Shown piece by piece: positions 11,394 to 24,850 of a DNA stretch of 64,000 nucleotides. Both the position numbers and the translations under genes were made by a program. Below the pieces are notes generated by a model. The model ran no database searches and was not told the origin of the DNA. It saw nothing but the letters and a program-made list of their open reading frames with translations. The stretch is from Lutjanus erythropterus. Taxonomy: Eukaryota > Chordata > Actinopteri > Lutjaniformes > Lutjanidae. Location of the stretch: NCBI GenBank assembly GCA_020091685.1, contig CM034612.1, positions 24,948,158 through 25,012,157 of the forward strand, in the 5' to 3' direction. Numbering within the stretch: the first letter of the stretch is position 1; each line of letters starts with the position of its first letter.

Positions 11394-14300
11394 GTGAGAC
11401 ACACATTACACACATATTACACACACACACACACACACAGAGAACACACATATGTACATACATATGCATGAGCTCACATAAACACACATGTAAAGATACA
11501 CTGTGTATTCTTCAACAGTGTTCAGACATAAACTAGATATACAGCTCCTTGTGGACAGTAGATTAATTACTCTACACACACACTTCAAAAAATGTGTTCA
11601 TGTATTCTGTATTCTAATATATCTATGCAGATACCTAATCAGTACCAGCATTAACCCCAAAAATCCAGTATGGTTTGGACCCTAAATTAAATATGTGCAC
11701 ACACACCTTCACTACTCTGTACATACAAGATCAGCTTATATAAAATGATTCATATGTGCTCACGCAGAGACTCACATAATTATGGTGCATGTGCACACAA
11801 GAGCTCCAGTAAGATTGTACATGTAGAGCATAGAGCATGTGTGTGTACAGTGTTTACACAAGTGCACATGCATATATACAAAATATAGGCATACACAGAT
11901 ACTGAAATCAAACACAAATATATCAGTCAGGATTGTAGAAAAACTGATGTTGCTGTAATGAACGTGTATTCATGAACGTCTAAGTTATTAAGACAGCAGC
12001 ATGTTATGCAGCTTGTTATCCTGGTGCAGCCCTGTAGAATACATTCTGTGTGTGGAGGAGAGCTCACAGGTGGAGGTGTGATTTCTCTGACATCACTGAA
12101 CTGATAAGAAATGTGTATGTAGTGATCATCCCAAAATATTATCGTAACCTAAGAAAAACTGTTACTGTCACTCACAATATTATAATCCTCATTGTAATAT
12201 TAATGCAAATCATAGATGCACAAAATGTACACAAGCTTCTGCAAGTGAAAGAGAGAGCAGCTCATAGTGCAGCAGGTGGAGGTGGTGACATGATCTCTTC
12301 AGGTAACATACACTGTAAATGTTGTAGGAAAGATGCCAGCAAAGTCAAATTCATATGTAGGTTTGATGAAAACAAATCAAAGCTCTGCGTCCAGTGTTTG
12401 TTTGTGTTACAGTTATCAGACACTGTGGTCAGTAATAACATCCCCGTCCTGTGATCTGTTTTCTTATATCCAAGCTTATATTTAATATTCTTTAGCACTG
12501 TATTTCCACCCGACCATCACACATGTGCTCTGCAAACACTTGAACAGATGAAACACAAACTGCAGCTGGATCCTGATACTTTGATGAATAGAGAGGCAAA
12601 GTCCCTCCCCCTCTGGTGTCCCCCGTGGGAACTAATGTCAGGAAAAATATGTACAGTAGTCATTTTTGTTCCTGATTTAATTATACCATGAAATACACGT
12701 ATGATATCAATTCATAGCACCACAAAAAGTTCACTATTTAAGACTTGTGTAGTTGCGATACTCAATCCAGTATTTCAGGCTGTGTCAGAGGTATTTCTGA
12801 TACTGGTATCGGTATCAGAACAACCCCGAGAAAGAAGTATTAAAAGAGGTGAAAATCACAACTGTGAAAGCAGAGTTTGTCAGAGCTCGTGTACAGGACC
12901 GTCTGTACAAGGTTATGATGTCACTTACATGACTTTTGAGTGTGTAGTCTTTCTAATTACATATTTTCAGTGTTATACAACAAACTGTGACTTTTTTGAT
13001 TTTCAAAATTATCTTTTAAACTGACAAACATCATGAGGCTATGTATAATTTATGGCACAACTCAAACAGGGTAATAAATTATTTGTCTCCTGTCCTCGAC
13101 CCAGGTATGTAGTTCTTCAGAAGTAAGTTCCCGTGGTGGTCCACTGTAATGTGAGGCACTTTGTCTCTCTATACCTTGCATGTGTTCACAACTGTGCCTA
13201 AAAACCAGGCAAAAAAGTTGCACTAAATCTGCTCTGTCCTTTATTTATTTATTCATTTATTGACCCAAAAGTAGTTTCATTTCCTGTCAATATATTGAGT
13301 CTAGAATTACAGGCATTAGCCTATGAAACACCCATCATGTTTTATATTTTGAGGAAAAATGGGGAAAGACGTACAACACATGTCCCCTGCTGGATGGGAA
13401 CACTGACAGTATAAAACAGGTGGGACCAAGTTAATGTTTTGCAAGTCCCAAGTCAAGACAGGCAAGTCTTAAACAAGTCATATTATAACAGTGAGCTTCC
13501 AGTATTGTTGATTTACAAAGTTACTGTTAGCTGTGTGCCATTATGCTGACATTAGTTGTGTAACCTCAGATGTTGAACAAACTTGGAAGCTGTTGTGTCA
13601 CCATTTGTAATTTTCAACCTGCATGTTTTCAAACTGTAATTCATTTTTTTGTTGGACGTTGTGCCGTTATTGTACACGAATGAAATTCTCTTTGGGATCA
13701 TTTTTTCCAAGTGGAGCTCATTAGTTCTTTAAGGTTGTTTCCTGCAAGTTGATTGGATGCTGTCTGATTGGTTCAAACAAAGTGGATCTGGGGAATTAAC
13801 TGTCGACTGGCTGAGAATGAATAGTGTTCATTTTAGTTGATTCAGGAAATGAAGGGAACTGAATCGATTCATGAATTCACACTGTAAAAAAAAACAGACT
13901 TTTTAATCTTTGGATTTGGGGGAAGGTATGAAGTATTGTCAAAGGGTCAAGTCCAAGTCGAGGTGCAAGTCTTTATTAATTTTGTCAAGTTGAGTCTAAT
14001 GTAGCAAGTCGAAGTCTGCAGCTGTCTTAAATTGGCAGTTTTCTCTATGGGACTTTTGTATGGTGAAGCTAGCCGGAGCAGTGCAAAGACCTTTAAACAA
14101 CTAAAAACACAAACAAAGAGCTAACTGGAGCTGTTTGGTAACAAAGCAGCAGTAATAACAAATGTCCACAGTGACTCACTGCTGAATGTAGAAAACTTCC
14201 ACTAACTTCCACACAAAAAAACACCCACTGAGAACACCAAGCTGAGCCCTCAGTCCTTTGTAGAGAGAGGAAGTTACCCTTCCCAGACCCAGATGTTTAA

Positions 14301-17300
14301 CTTATATGAAGCCATCTGGAACAGGATGATATGGACAAACAGATAGAATAGTTAATTTTTTTCACACTTGGCTTTTACACACAGACACACACCAGGAGCA
14401 TCGTCTATGAATGGTTTATTTTCCTCTCAAATGAAAGAGAGCGGTGGAAGTGGCGCTGATGAATCACTGTCATATTGAGTGGATGAATAAAAGGTGAGGG
14501 CAAACAAAGCCATGACTCACAGTCCAGTCAGCTCGTCCTGCTGCGCCTCAAAACACTCTTTACCTTTAGATGTTAGTAGCTCCTTTAGTGATCACCTTTC
14601 AGCTGCTACACACTTGTTTTCACCCTCACACACACTCGAGTTTGAACAAACACAGATGCTGACTGACATCCTGTCTCACGCACATAAACACACCCGGATG
14701 GAGATGCTCCCGCACGCACACACCTCCCTGACTCTCGCTCTCGCACACACACTTTCACACCTCATCTCCCACTGCAGCTGTGGTGTTCAGACGAGTGTGT
14801 GTGATTGATTTCTGTGTCTGCGTCTCGGCTGCGAAAGCGGCCGTTTATTTTCCATTCAGCTTAGCGAAGTGTCTCCAGCTATCTGCTCGTAAGCCACCGG
14901 CATATGGAGCAGCTACAGCAGGCTACTAATGCATGAGACACACACACACACCACAGAGGGAAATACTCAGAGCAAGACTGGAGGGAATGGCAAGAGAAAG
15001 AAAGAAAGGAACAGGGGGAAAGGAGGACAAAAGTATGGATGATAATTGCTAGAGGCCAAGAAAAGATGTCAATTTTTGAAATACTTTTTAAAAAGACGAG
15101 AAACAAATGATGGACAAGAAGGTGAAGGGAAAACAAGTGCGAGCTAGACGTCGTTTCGCACTGCGACAAAAGTGCCCGTCTTTTATGAGGCGCGATAAAG
15201 CGGCAGATCGGTGGCTAGAGAGGAAAAATATGGCCTCTTTATCTGGCTGTGAGGAAGAAGTTAACAGCAGAGAGAGAAAGAGACAGAGTGAGACAAAAAG
15301 AGGAAAACAGGCTCAGTGCCCAAAGCAGCAGCTGCTTTGAAACAAGCGGCACATTAGAGCAAAATACCCCGAGACACAAAAAGCCCTCGTAACTTCTCAC
15401 TTCACTTCCACCGTCTCCCAAGGCTTGTAAAGAATACACTTACAGTTTTAAGGCATTTTATCCCCAAACTGAACTAAAAGTGTGTGGGGTTTTCTTTTTT
15501 TACAGGTAAATGCATTTAGAGGACAAAGTAGTCAGACTGTATCACTTTACCAGCATGACTGATTCACTGCCAGCCGAGAACGTGGAAGTTTTTATGCCTG
15601 TGTTGAGTATGAGAGAGTCCATTAACTTTGCCTTGAGTGAGATTTTTAGCACTTTGTTAGATAGTAAAAAACAAAAATGTGCAAAAGAATCTTAAAGTCG
15701 TCCCTAGAGAATCTTTTCTCTTTGTCTGTCTTTTATTTTGCATAAGTGAAGACCTGCTTAAAACTACCAAATCATGACTTGCTACTGCTCACTTATCAGT
15801 TATATGGCCACAAACTTTAGTGTAGTTTTTATCAGGGGCTAGAACTGTTAGTTTTAATTCACACTACTGTTCAAAGTTTTTAAAACAGGGTAAATATTGT
15901 AACTAATGATTCATCCAAATTTCAAATTCATACTGGCTACAGCCAGGGCTGGATACTTTAAAACTTGAAGCTTGGACTCAAGCTGGACTTGAGTTGCCAA
16001 AATGAGGACTTGTGGCTCGACTTGGACATATCTGGCTTGAGACTTGGCTTACTTAAAAAGTGACTGTCTGAAGACTTGACTTGAGACTTGAAGGCAAAAA
16101 GCTGCTGAGACCTCAGATGAATAAATATGTATGTTTTACTCAAACAGAGATGCTTTGATTCACTATTGGCAACTGGACTTTCAATTAACTGGTTCCATTA
16201 GAAAAATATGTTTTTGTTGTATCTGTGTCCATTTGACCTTTGTAGTCAAGCAACAAAATATCTTATACTTGAGACTTAACTTGGGTTTGCCCCTAAAACT
16301 TTCAGGCTTGGCTGCTTGAGACTTGGCTGGGACTTGCCATTTAAGACTTTAGAGTTTACTTGTCTCTAAAATCTTGAGACTCGACTTAAACTTGTCCTTA
16401 AAAACGTGCAACTTGACTTGGACTTAGTCTTAATCACTTGACTCGGATTTGCCCTGAACAACCTGAGTCTTGGCTTGAACTTGTCCATAAAGACAGTATA
16501 ATTGATTTGGACTTGAAGACTGAAGACTTGTCTTTGACTTGCCTTTAAAGACTTGAGACTCAGTTTGGACTTAACCTTGACCTGACCTGAGAGTTGATTT
16601 GCCTCTAAAATCTTGCCACTTGACTTTAACTTGTCCTTAAAGACTAAATACTTGACTTTCCCTGAAAGCCTTGGGACTTGACTTTTAAATACTTGAGATT
16701 TGACTTGGCCTTGCCCGTGACTTGACAATTGGCCTGGATTTGTTCAAGACCTAAAGACTTGGGACTTGTCTTGGACTTGCCATTAAAGACTTGAAACTTG
16801 GCTGGAACTTACCCTTAAAGGCTTTAGAGTTGGCCTACCTCTAAATTTTGAGAGTTAACCTGAACTTGCCCTTATAGACTTGAAACTTCACTTAGGCTTG
16901 TTCTTAAAGACTCAAGATTTTACTTAGACTTGCCTTGAGCCAACTGGCATTTGACCTGGATGTACCCTTGACAACTTTAGACCTGGCTTGGACTTGCCCT
17001 TAATGACTTGACATTTGACTTTGAGTTTGTCTCTTCTCTGAAGTTGTTGGTCATTTCCAGTCTGCCTACTATCAAACAATCCTTTAGGAATGATTTAGAA
17101 AATTATTTAAAGTGACCACAGTCAGTGGGTTCACTGTTAGGACGTCAGAGGTCTTTAATCCTGTTCCTCTGTCTGTCCATCATTTTGGTCCAAAGTTATA
17201 TTTGTAACTACTGATGAGATTTCCGATAAATCTGCTCTGTCAATCATAATTTGATGATAAATACATGCTGTTTCTTGACACATTAGTTGCTGAACCTTCT

Positions 17301-20300
17301 TCAAGCCTTGGGTTGGGTGTTGGACTGTTGGCTGGACAGAATAAGCATAAAAAACTTTATTTTGTTTATATTTATCCTTTTGTTCACTTCACTCTGTTTT
17401 CTCTTTTCCTTTGTGTTTACTTTCTTATTCCTGTCTGGGCTGAGCGACAGAAGGCAGGGAAGATGGAGGCACGAGCTCCTCACTCATTTTATTTCTCCGA
17501 CTTGATGCTTTTATTGACTCAGCATCAGCAGCATCCCTCCTCGCCGAGCAGCCACTAAATCATATACACTCCATGCTTCATCCTTGTCACACACACTGTG
17601 AAGTCTGCATCTGTGTGTGGCTGTGATTGATCTTTATTTTCTATGGCTGCTTTCTAAGAGTCTGTTTTTGTGCTGCGATGTGCAGTTTGCCATTAGATGA
17701 GGAGTCTGAAATGGAGAGCTTCGTTCCAAAATGTGATGTATCGCTTTTTGAAGGGAGATGAAATTCATAACCTTCATGGAGACACGTTCAGCAATAGAAA
17801 CAGAAAATCAACCCAACACTATCAAACATCACACTGTTGCCTGTTAGAAGCATTACTGAAATGATCCAAACAGAATCATTACTGTATAACTGCCAGTTTA
17901 TGTAGCAAAGTGGAGAAATAAACAGGTAATTGTATTGTTCCCACTTATTTTTTCATGTAAAACAGTCGGTCGAATGTGACGGAAACTTAAAATATAGATT
18001 TCATAAGTAGAAAAAAGAAATACAAGGTGCATAATGCTGCATTTTAACACATTTTAATTGAACTTCTATTTTCTGGTAACAATTTACTTGCAACTCTCAT
18101 GACTCAAGAAACTTTTGAATCGTGAAACAGAGCCCACAGTCACCAAACAGAAATACAGGCTTCAGACTTTGAGTATGAATAACACACAGCTGTCATTTTT
18201 TGTGTTATAACAATGTCGTTTTGCACCATTCAGTCTGTACTGACTTAACGCTGTGACGGCATGTTTAAACTAAACAAAAAAAAAAAGCGCGACAAAGTCC
18301 ACATGTGGAGGAGGTGGGTGTGTGCATGGACGGGTCAAACAAACAGGAACTTCACCAAGTAGACCAGAGTTTGTGGCCCTAATGTTGATTTATTTTCATT
18401 TTAATATGGAAGTTAACTCACATAACATACTTCACTTGTATCCCAGATGTGACGAAGGTTGTTCCAATACAATACTTGTATTGGAAAATGCCGCCAATAC
18501 AGCCTAAAATGTAGTATCGTTTCAACAAGTACAAAAGTCTGTACACCGATCTGACACCACCAAAACATCTGACATGCACTTCTGATGAAATGCAATGTTA
18601 TTTAATGTTGTTGTTCTGCTCTTCACTACCTCTCCTGTGCAGGTTTCCTGGACTGGGTCCCTAAAAAGATGCAGCGTGTCGGGTGCATGGAGCTGCTCAA
18701 CACAGTCCAGAGAAGAGTTCAGCCCAAGTTACACGTGTTTGGACACATTCATGAAGGTACGAGCACCTGCTTGTAAAACACTTCAGTACACACACACGAC
18801 AGTCCACAGTTATTCAAACAGAATGAAGGTCAGAGGCAGTGATTTTTCATTAAGACCTAAGTTGTAACGAGGGAAGACCCAGATAATATAAAAATGGTTT
18901 CCAGTGAAAGAAAAAAGCCTACAGATAAATTATGATTAAATCGGATTTCATGCTCTCTATATTAGCAAACGCCAAAAAGAGCCACATAACTTGCCCGCAT
19001 CATAATACACCGACCCAATAAACAGATATTTTATGATAAATAATGTTAGTTATGTTAATGTTGTTACACAAAAAGTTGTTCAGTGCAGTTTTGCATTTCG
19101 ATGAATGCTTTATTTTTATATTTACTACAAAGAGCTTTTTTACTTCTATCTATGATTGATTATCAGTTCTATTTTAGCAGAATTGGTACATAGGAACACC
19201 TACTTTACTTTAACTTGTTCCCTGAAAATGCAGAGGAGGTTGTGGGAGGCGCGGTGATGGGTAAGAAAAGCCTGTAAATGACCTGCTACAACTTGTGCAG
19301 TGCACAGTAATAAGTGAAGGTGACTGAGATGAGCATTTTAACATTTTGAACTCAGATCTCTTCTCTGAAATGTTTCTGCTTGGACAGTATGAGGACATAT
19401 TTTAAATATCAATTTAGTGACAGAACCAAACTGAAACAATAATAGTAAAATGCTAAGCCAGGCAAGTAAATGTAATCACTCACTTGCCCAAATGGGCAAA
19501 AATAATTAATTTTTCATGTAAAATGGAAGAAAATGCTGTTTTTAGCTATTCAAATATCAGTCCCTCCAGGATTTTTCAGGCTGTTTGAGATTACTGTGTC
19601 CTAAAATACCTGATTTTACGGCAGTTTTTCTAAAGAAATTGCGGTGCGTGTTGTGATGTTGTTTTGAGGGAGCAAGTGAGAACTGCAAAAGAAAGTTGTT
19701 TTGGGTTTTTTTGTATAATTCATTAAAATCAAAGGAAACTTGTTCCAAGGAGAACAAAATCACACTTTATTCTGACTGTTCTAAGTAACCGTACCAAAAA
19801 GGCTCAAGATAACAAAAGTTCAAACAAAATCTGCTTTATTTGTAGAAGAAGAAGTGCACCTGAAGGGTATTCCACAAAGAAACAAAATGTTTAGAACTCA
19901 AACTCAGTCAAAACAGCACAAAATGATAAAACATGACTGTGTGCAGAACATGTATAAATGTCAACAACACTGACAATGTTCCTTAAGTACCCATGATAAA
20001 ATAAAATAAAATAGTAATACAAAAAAAGTATTGAATAATAAACCAAAACACTGAGTTTGTTGATTGAGACATACATGTATGATATTTGTGCAGGGGACTG
20101 TTGTGATTGGTGGAAAACCTGCAGGACGCAATGATGATTTGTCAAATTAGCAGAAAAGTTGTGCAGAATTCACAGGAATTGGTTGAATTTGTGTGAGCTG
20201 CTGCGATCACAACTTCCTGGTTGGACTGAAATATGGAGATTTTATTCTGAAAAAACTGGATGGTCACTTTTCACTATTTGTTAGTTCCCTCAGTGTGAAT

Positions 20301-22700
20301 TACACCCTGAAATGCACAAATTCAGTGCCGTTTGTATCTGTTCAGAACAAATTATCTGTTAATATCAAAATGATGTTTGTGTATTCAATCACGTCTCCAC
20401 ATATGATGTGATTTTAGTCAGGGATTTACTCTAAATATAAACTAATTTCACCCATTTTTATTTAGACTGCACATTTTCAGGCTCAAATGACCCAGATTCA
20501 TAGGATGCAGCATCATATTTAGCATCAAACTGGAGAAGAATTAAATTACAGTATGTGTGGTTACTATCACACACTGTCACATGTAAACACCTAAACATTT
20601 ACATTACACAAATCAGCCAGTCACATACAGAGAGAAGCAGCAGAAATAACTGAAAAGCCATGTCATCTAAAGCTGAGTATCATCTTCTCCTTTACCAGAA
20701 TCTTTTTAAATTGACTGAGAATTCAATTCAATTCCATGTAACCTTAGAGAATATGGAGATACTGTACAATACTGGAGAAAAGCTGAGCTGCCACTTCCCT
20801 ATCAGCATTTCATTGAGGCCAGCGAGGGCAGAGAGGCCATCTCCCCGGACTGAGGATTGCTTTTTTCGGGGTTATCAGGTCAGCGCTGAGCCCGCGGAGC
20901 GCGCTGTCCCCCATCAGAGAGAACCAGATTAGAAACTAGATCAGATTTTCTAACGGGAGAAACAGGCTGAAAGCAGCTCTCTTCATTAATGTGAGGACTA
21001 ATGTGAGAGAACGGCAGAAAAGAGCCACACTGTGTTTTGTATTCATGTATTCCAAATCTGAAAGGACCAACACAGACGCGCAGAGTTCTGTTCCAAGAGC
21101 TGGTGAAAGTGACACCTACACTTAAAAAATCACTGATAGTGCAAAGTTAAAGTGTAGTACTTTCTGAGAGATGGTAGTTAACTTATGCTTGACAAAATGG
21201 TCACACTTTTACATCTGCCATTTGGAAGAAACGTCGATCCAAAGTGCCTTTTGAGCAGAGATTTTTTAACTGTAGTGCTGTTAGTGTCACACTCTCATGC
21301 ATACATTTGCTCATACTGGATTCTCGCCGTTTTAGGAATGATAGAGATGAGCCGTGATACTAAGCGCTTATAACTGTGCACGTCCAAGAGATTACCTCTG
21401 TGTTTGTGTATTTATTATGAGTCCCGTGTGATTGACAGTGGACCCCCACACTTCCTCTGATTTAATTTGAACATTTAATCGTGTATTGGGGAATATTTAC
21501 TGAGGATTTGCATCCCTTTTGGGGAGGCTAAATTTTAATAGTAAGCAGTAAAAATTCCATATTTATTAACGGGCTGCACTGAAGTGTTGCATCAGTGTAA
21601 TAAAAGTAAAAACTGCACTGCTGAAAACTGTGAGTGCAACATGTATTTCAAGGTGTTCTTACTTAGAGGCACAAGAAATGATTTCTCCTTTTCTGAATAC
21701 AAAATTTATTTAACCTAATACACACCAACAATGCTCCCTTTTGTACAGTTTGTATGGAATTCCATTTCTTTCTCATTATAATAATGATAAGAAGAAACTT
21801 TTTCAAAATGACTTTGATACTAAGTCGTTATTTTGTACAGAGGCGTTTTACTGCCGTACTAGAAGAAGAATCATGGATCAGTTTCACAATGAAACATGAA
21901 ATGTTTATTATATTAAGATGTTTTTCATTAAAAAAAAAGTTATAACAAGATACTTTCAAGTTATCACAATATACAAACTTATCCTGTTGTAACTTGTTAT
22001 AACAATGTTATGTTTGAAATGTCATGGAAACAATATAGTATTTATCTTGTTATAATGTGAAAAATTTCATGTCAACGTGATAACATAAAACGTTTCACAA
22101 GATAACATGTCATAAGAAACTTTTCTTGTTATAGCATGAAAGATTCAATATTATAGACCCTTTTACAGTTTGTAAACCATGAACGAGCTGCACGCACAAT
22201 TTGGCAACAGAAGTATGACGGACCACAACAGTGGGCGCTGCAAACATGAGTAGTATTGATTGCGTCCTCAGTCTGTCAACACATGTAATAGTTTGCGGCC
22301 ACCGGTTGCTCTGAAACAGATGTGATCCTGTCAAAATTCTGTACAACTTAAGTCAATCAGTGAAATATTGATCCTGGCATATTGTGTACACAATAACCAA
22401 ACAATTTGGTGATTCTGGTGCTTTTTGGCATTAGCAGCTTGATAACTTGTCTGGATGACTGGGGGAGACTGCCACTTCTGTAGCTGAAATGTGCATGTAG
22501 CTTTTTGATGACGCGGCATGTGATAACTTATAATGTGATGTTATCAAGTTATGACACGAAACTGTAATAACTGCTCCCCAGGTTACGGCATGATGACTGA
22601 CGGCACCACGACGTATGTAAATGCTTCAGCCTGTACCGTCAACTTCCTGCCCATGAACCCACCCATCGTCTTCGACCTTCCAAACCCGAGGGCCACATGA
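11278..22700 (+). CDS. mpped1: mpped1, C-terminal part (3 exons joined: 11278-11393, 18643-18756, 22582-22700)
   Basis: Metallophosphoesterase domain-containing protein 1, a member of the small MPPED1/MPPED2 phosphodiesterase family (calcineurin-like fold, two-metal active site). The three exons splice in phase (1-nt/2-nt split Gly codons at both junctions) to 115 residues ending at a TGA. Visible family motifs are QPWYYGWGFNLPRGQ, the THxPPLG metal-ligand motif, the GHIHEG metal-ligand motif, and the C-terminal NPPIVFDLPNP block. MPPED1 is preferred over MPPED2 because of QPWYYGWGFN, FLDWVPKKMQ and the histidine in GHIH; rodent and human MPPED2 have Gly at that position. The neighbouring convergent efcab6 also fits the MPPED1 locus. 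The N-terminal half of the protein, including the first metal-binding motifs, must lie left of the window. Motif assignment rests on remembered family sequences, not on a search. Confidence 0.9.
13425..14010. repeat. interspersed element bounded by AAGTCCCAAGTC motifs
   Basis: The ends carry CAAGTCCCAAGTCAAG (near 13441) and GGTCAAGTCCAAGTCGAG (near 13946). The interior, with AGTTGATTGGATGCTGTCTG, matches in reverse orientation the sequence around 50980-51100. A shorter copy of the right end is near 3160-3320 (AATCTTTGGCTTTGGTGGAA...). At least three copies in this window show it is a repeat. Confidence 0.75.
15955..17035. repeat. degenerate ACTTGAGACTTGACTTGG minisatellite, about 1.1 kb
   Basis: Around thirty or more diverged units of about 32 bases, patterned GACTTG(A/G)GACTTG(A/G)CTTGGACTTGCC(C/A)TTAAA. 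The long - strand ORF over it is low-complexity Lys/Ser/Val and is not a gene. Similarity to the ends of the 13425-14010 element suggests origin by expansion of such an end. Confidence 0.85.
18643..18756 (+). CDS. mpped1: mpped1 internal exon (GHIH motif)
   Basis: Acceptor CAG at 18640-18642, donor AG|GTACGA. The exon encodes 37 full residues, from FLDWVPKKMQRVGC through LLNTVQRR to VFGHIHE, and ends in the first base of a Gly codon. GHIH is the last metal-ligand motif of the metallophosphoesterase domain. Its first His is retained, which in this family separates the active MPPED1-like form from the Gly-bearing, less active MPPED2 form. Confidence 0.93.
18757..22581 (+). other. mpped1: mpped1 last coding intron
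   Basis: 3.8 kb, AT-rich. No exon seen. Around 20800-21000 a more GC-balanced block stands out; from about 21940 to 22110 and again 22505-22565 lies a GTTATAACAAG-type degenerate array that reaches the acceptor of the last coding exon. Confidence 0.65.
21940..22140. repeat. degenerate TTATAACAAG/CTTGTTATAA array
   Basis: Alternating TTATAACAAG, TTGTTATAACA, CAAGTTATCA and CTTGTTATA in both orientations, so the array is partly self-complementary. Related to the GATAAC array at 26950-27240. Another fragment lies at 22505-22565. Confidence 0.65.
22582..22700 (+). CDS. mpped1: mpped1 terminal coding exon
   Basis: Acceptor CAG at 22579-22581. After two bases that complete the split Gly, 38 residues follow, from YGMMTDGTTTYVNASACTVN to DLPNPRAT, then TGA at 22698-22700. 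This is the beta-rich C-terminal end typical of MPPED proteins (TTTYVNAS, NPPIVFDLP). The intron side of the acceptor is a degenerate GTTATAACAAG-type array. Confidence 0.93.
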
Positions 22701-24850
22701 CTAGAGGAGTCTCGCCCCAAATCACCTGCTGCCAATCAGGAGAAAGGAGCCAGGAGAGGCAGGTGAGGTCAGCGGGCGGAACGGACCGAATTCTGTAAAT
22801 ACAACGCAAGTGTGTGTGTTTAACACGACGCACACGGTACACACGTGGAGATGGAGCAGACTACAGGAGGGATGGATGCTCCCTCATGCTTTTAATGTTA
22901 TGTTATGTGCCATCATTTCTTCATCTCAACACTGAGTCTAAAAAAAGGACAAATAGACGAGCGGAGAGACGCTTTGACATGCAGACAAATGGACATTTCT
23001 CTGTTGTCTTTTACTGCACTGACAATCTGATGTCACTCTCAGAGAGACAAAAGAGACACCCCGATGTTCAGTCAAATGAACTGTCGACATTCAGTGAAAC
23101 CCAACATCTTGTCTTACAGGAGAGTCTTGGTTGAGCCACCACTCAACAGCAGCAGCAGAACACTCGCCAGAAGGATTTTAACACAACTTTTCTCCCCCTC
23201 CCACTTTTAGACATTAATTTCTCATCTTTTTCCTCATTTCCTCCTTCCCTTCTTTAAACCACCACCCCCTCCTCTTATCTTTCTGCTGTTTCTCTCTCGG
23301 GCCCGGAGCATGCTGGAGTGTGTTTCTTTGCCAGCATGTGTGTGTATGTGAGATCAAAGCGAGTGTGTGAGGGCAGTGAGAGGTCTCTGCCATGGGCCGT
23401 GTGAGAGTCGGGGTGTCAAACATGTTGACACTGCTCCCCTGGGCCTCATTACAGCCCTCATAAGCCTCTTAACCGGCCGAGAGGAGGCTGCGGAGGAAAC
23501 CACGGGCAGCACATCCCCCTTTTTTATTTTTCCTCTCCTCTTTCCGTGTGGCTCCCTCGCTCTGCTTTCTCTTCTTTTTCCTTTTCTCCTTCCCTTCTAT
23601 CCTTCATGCTGTGATGCTAGTTCAGCTTTTTAGCTACAACTGGGAGGTCGGGCGTTTTGGACTTGGAAAGGACTGCAGGTATCGTAAAGGTGCTACTTGC
23701 TAACGCGACTTCTGGACATTCATGCTAATGTGACTCTGGAGCAGCAGTGGTGGTTTCAATGGAAAGACGAACAGATTTGATCCTTTTTCAAGAAGAAGAA
23801 AGCTGTAATTACATGTACTGTAACTGGTCTATGTAAATGTTCTCTGTCAATGTAAAGGAAAAAAAACTTGAAGTTTTTTTCTTGAAGATTTTCAAGTTGT
23901 TGCTATGCTTTTCAAAAACCTTGTTAATATTTGTGTCTAGAAATTTGTGGTTGTTACATAGAGCTGCGAAGTTCCTCCCCTTCCAGCGAGATCCATGGGA
24001 CCTTACTTCCAAAAAAATATGGAGTAGTCAGTGGCGAGAAATAAATCATTTTTTGTTCCTGTCTGAATTGTGTCACAAATTACATATGATGTTTGTCAGT
24101 TTAAAAGATAATTTTACAACCAATATGGCTGTCCCTTGTAACGTTATCTTACCTGAAATGTTTTATCCAGCTACTCCTCGTGCTTTTATCAGCCAGGAAG
24201 AGAAAGAAATAGTAAGACCTGCTGTTAGGTGACTACATTCTGGTACAAAAACACACAGGCATTGTAACTTGAGCAGCTAACGTTAACTTTTGGAGGGAGG
24301 AAGTCATGACTTCATGACCTCTGGGTTAAAAGCAAAGTGTTCCTCCCAACACACTGCAAACTAGTTACTATGTTAATAACTAATTTTACATAATATAGTA
24401 AGGTCTTGAGGATGTGCCAGATGTTCTTCTTTTCTTTCTTCATGTTTCTCGCACTCAAGAGAATAAAACACATCCACAAACTGTATTTTGTTCGCAAAAT
24501 TACCTCTCGAGTGAATCTCATGCATCAGACATGGCAGCCATATTGGTACAGGGCAGCCACTTCTCAACATGCATGTGTGTCTGTGGAGACAGGAGGTCTA
24601 TCCTTAATTAAAATCATCACAACTCGCTGAACTTTCAACTGATTTTCAAGCAGTTTGCTTTGTTACAAATGTCAGGGTTGCATTTATAATACAGGATACT
24701 TGGCTAAATTAAAAATGCTAATTATATAAAATACTTAAAGATTGACTTAATTACCTATGTATTTAGGTTCTAAGCATATTCTTTCTTTTCTTACTGCATG
24801 TTAAATGGCTGTCATTGTGTTATTTATAATTTTGGAAATAAATGAAGACT
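22701..24850 (+). other. mpped1: mpped1 3' UTR candidate region
   Basis: The 3' UTR must begin right after the stop, but its end cannot be fixed from sequence alone. AATAAA hexamers on the + strand occur at 24040-24045, 24462-24467 and 24837-24842; any of them could be the signal. The region is non-coding in all frames I read. It holds a GC-richer block around 23350-23530 followed by AT-rich sequence. Confidence 0.35.

Larger units (their letters stand above)
11394..18642 (+). other. mpped1: mpped1 intron
   Basis: 7.2 kb with no supportable exon. Contains a CA run near 11417-11438, a fragment with GGTATCGGTATCAG motifs (about 12740-12830), an interspersed element at 13425-14010, a CA-rich stretch near 14625-14760, the ACTTG minisatellite at 15955-17035, and otherwise AT-rich sequence. 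Confidence 0.7.

Noticed and set aside
16366..16728. 120-codon ORF on the - strand
   Set aside because: It is a translation of the ACTTG minisatellite; repetitive Lys/Ser/Val content with no domain.
23837..24232. 131-codon ORF on the + strand downstream of mpped1
   Set aside because: AT-rich, with no homology I recognise and no splice partners. Best explained as 3' UTR or intergenic sequence.
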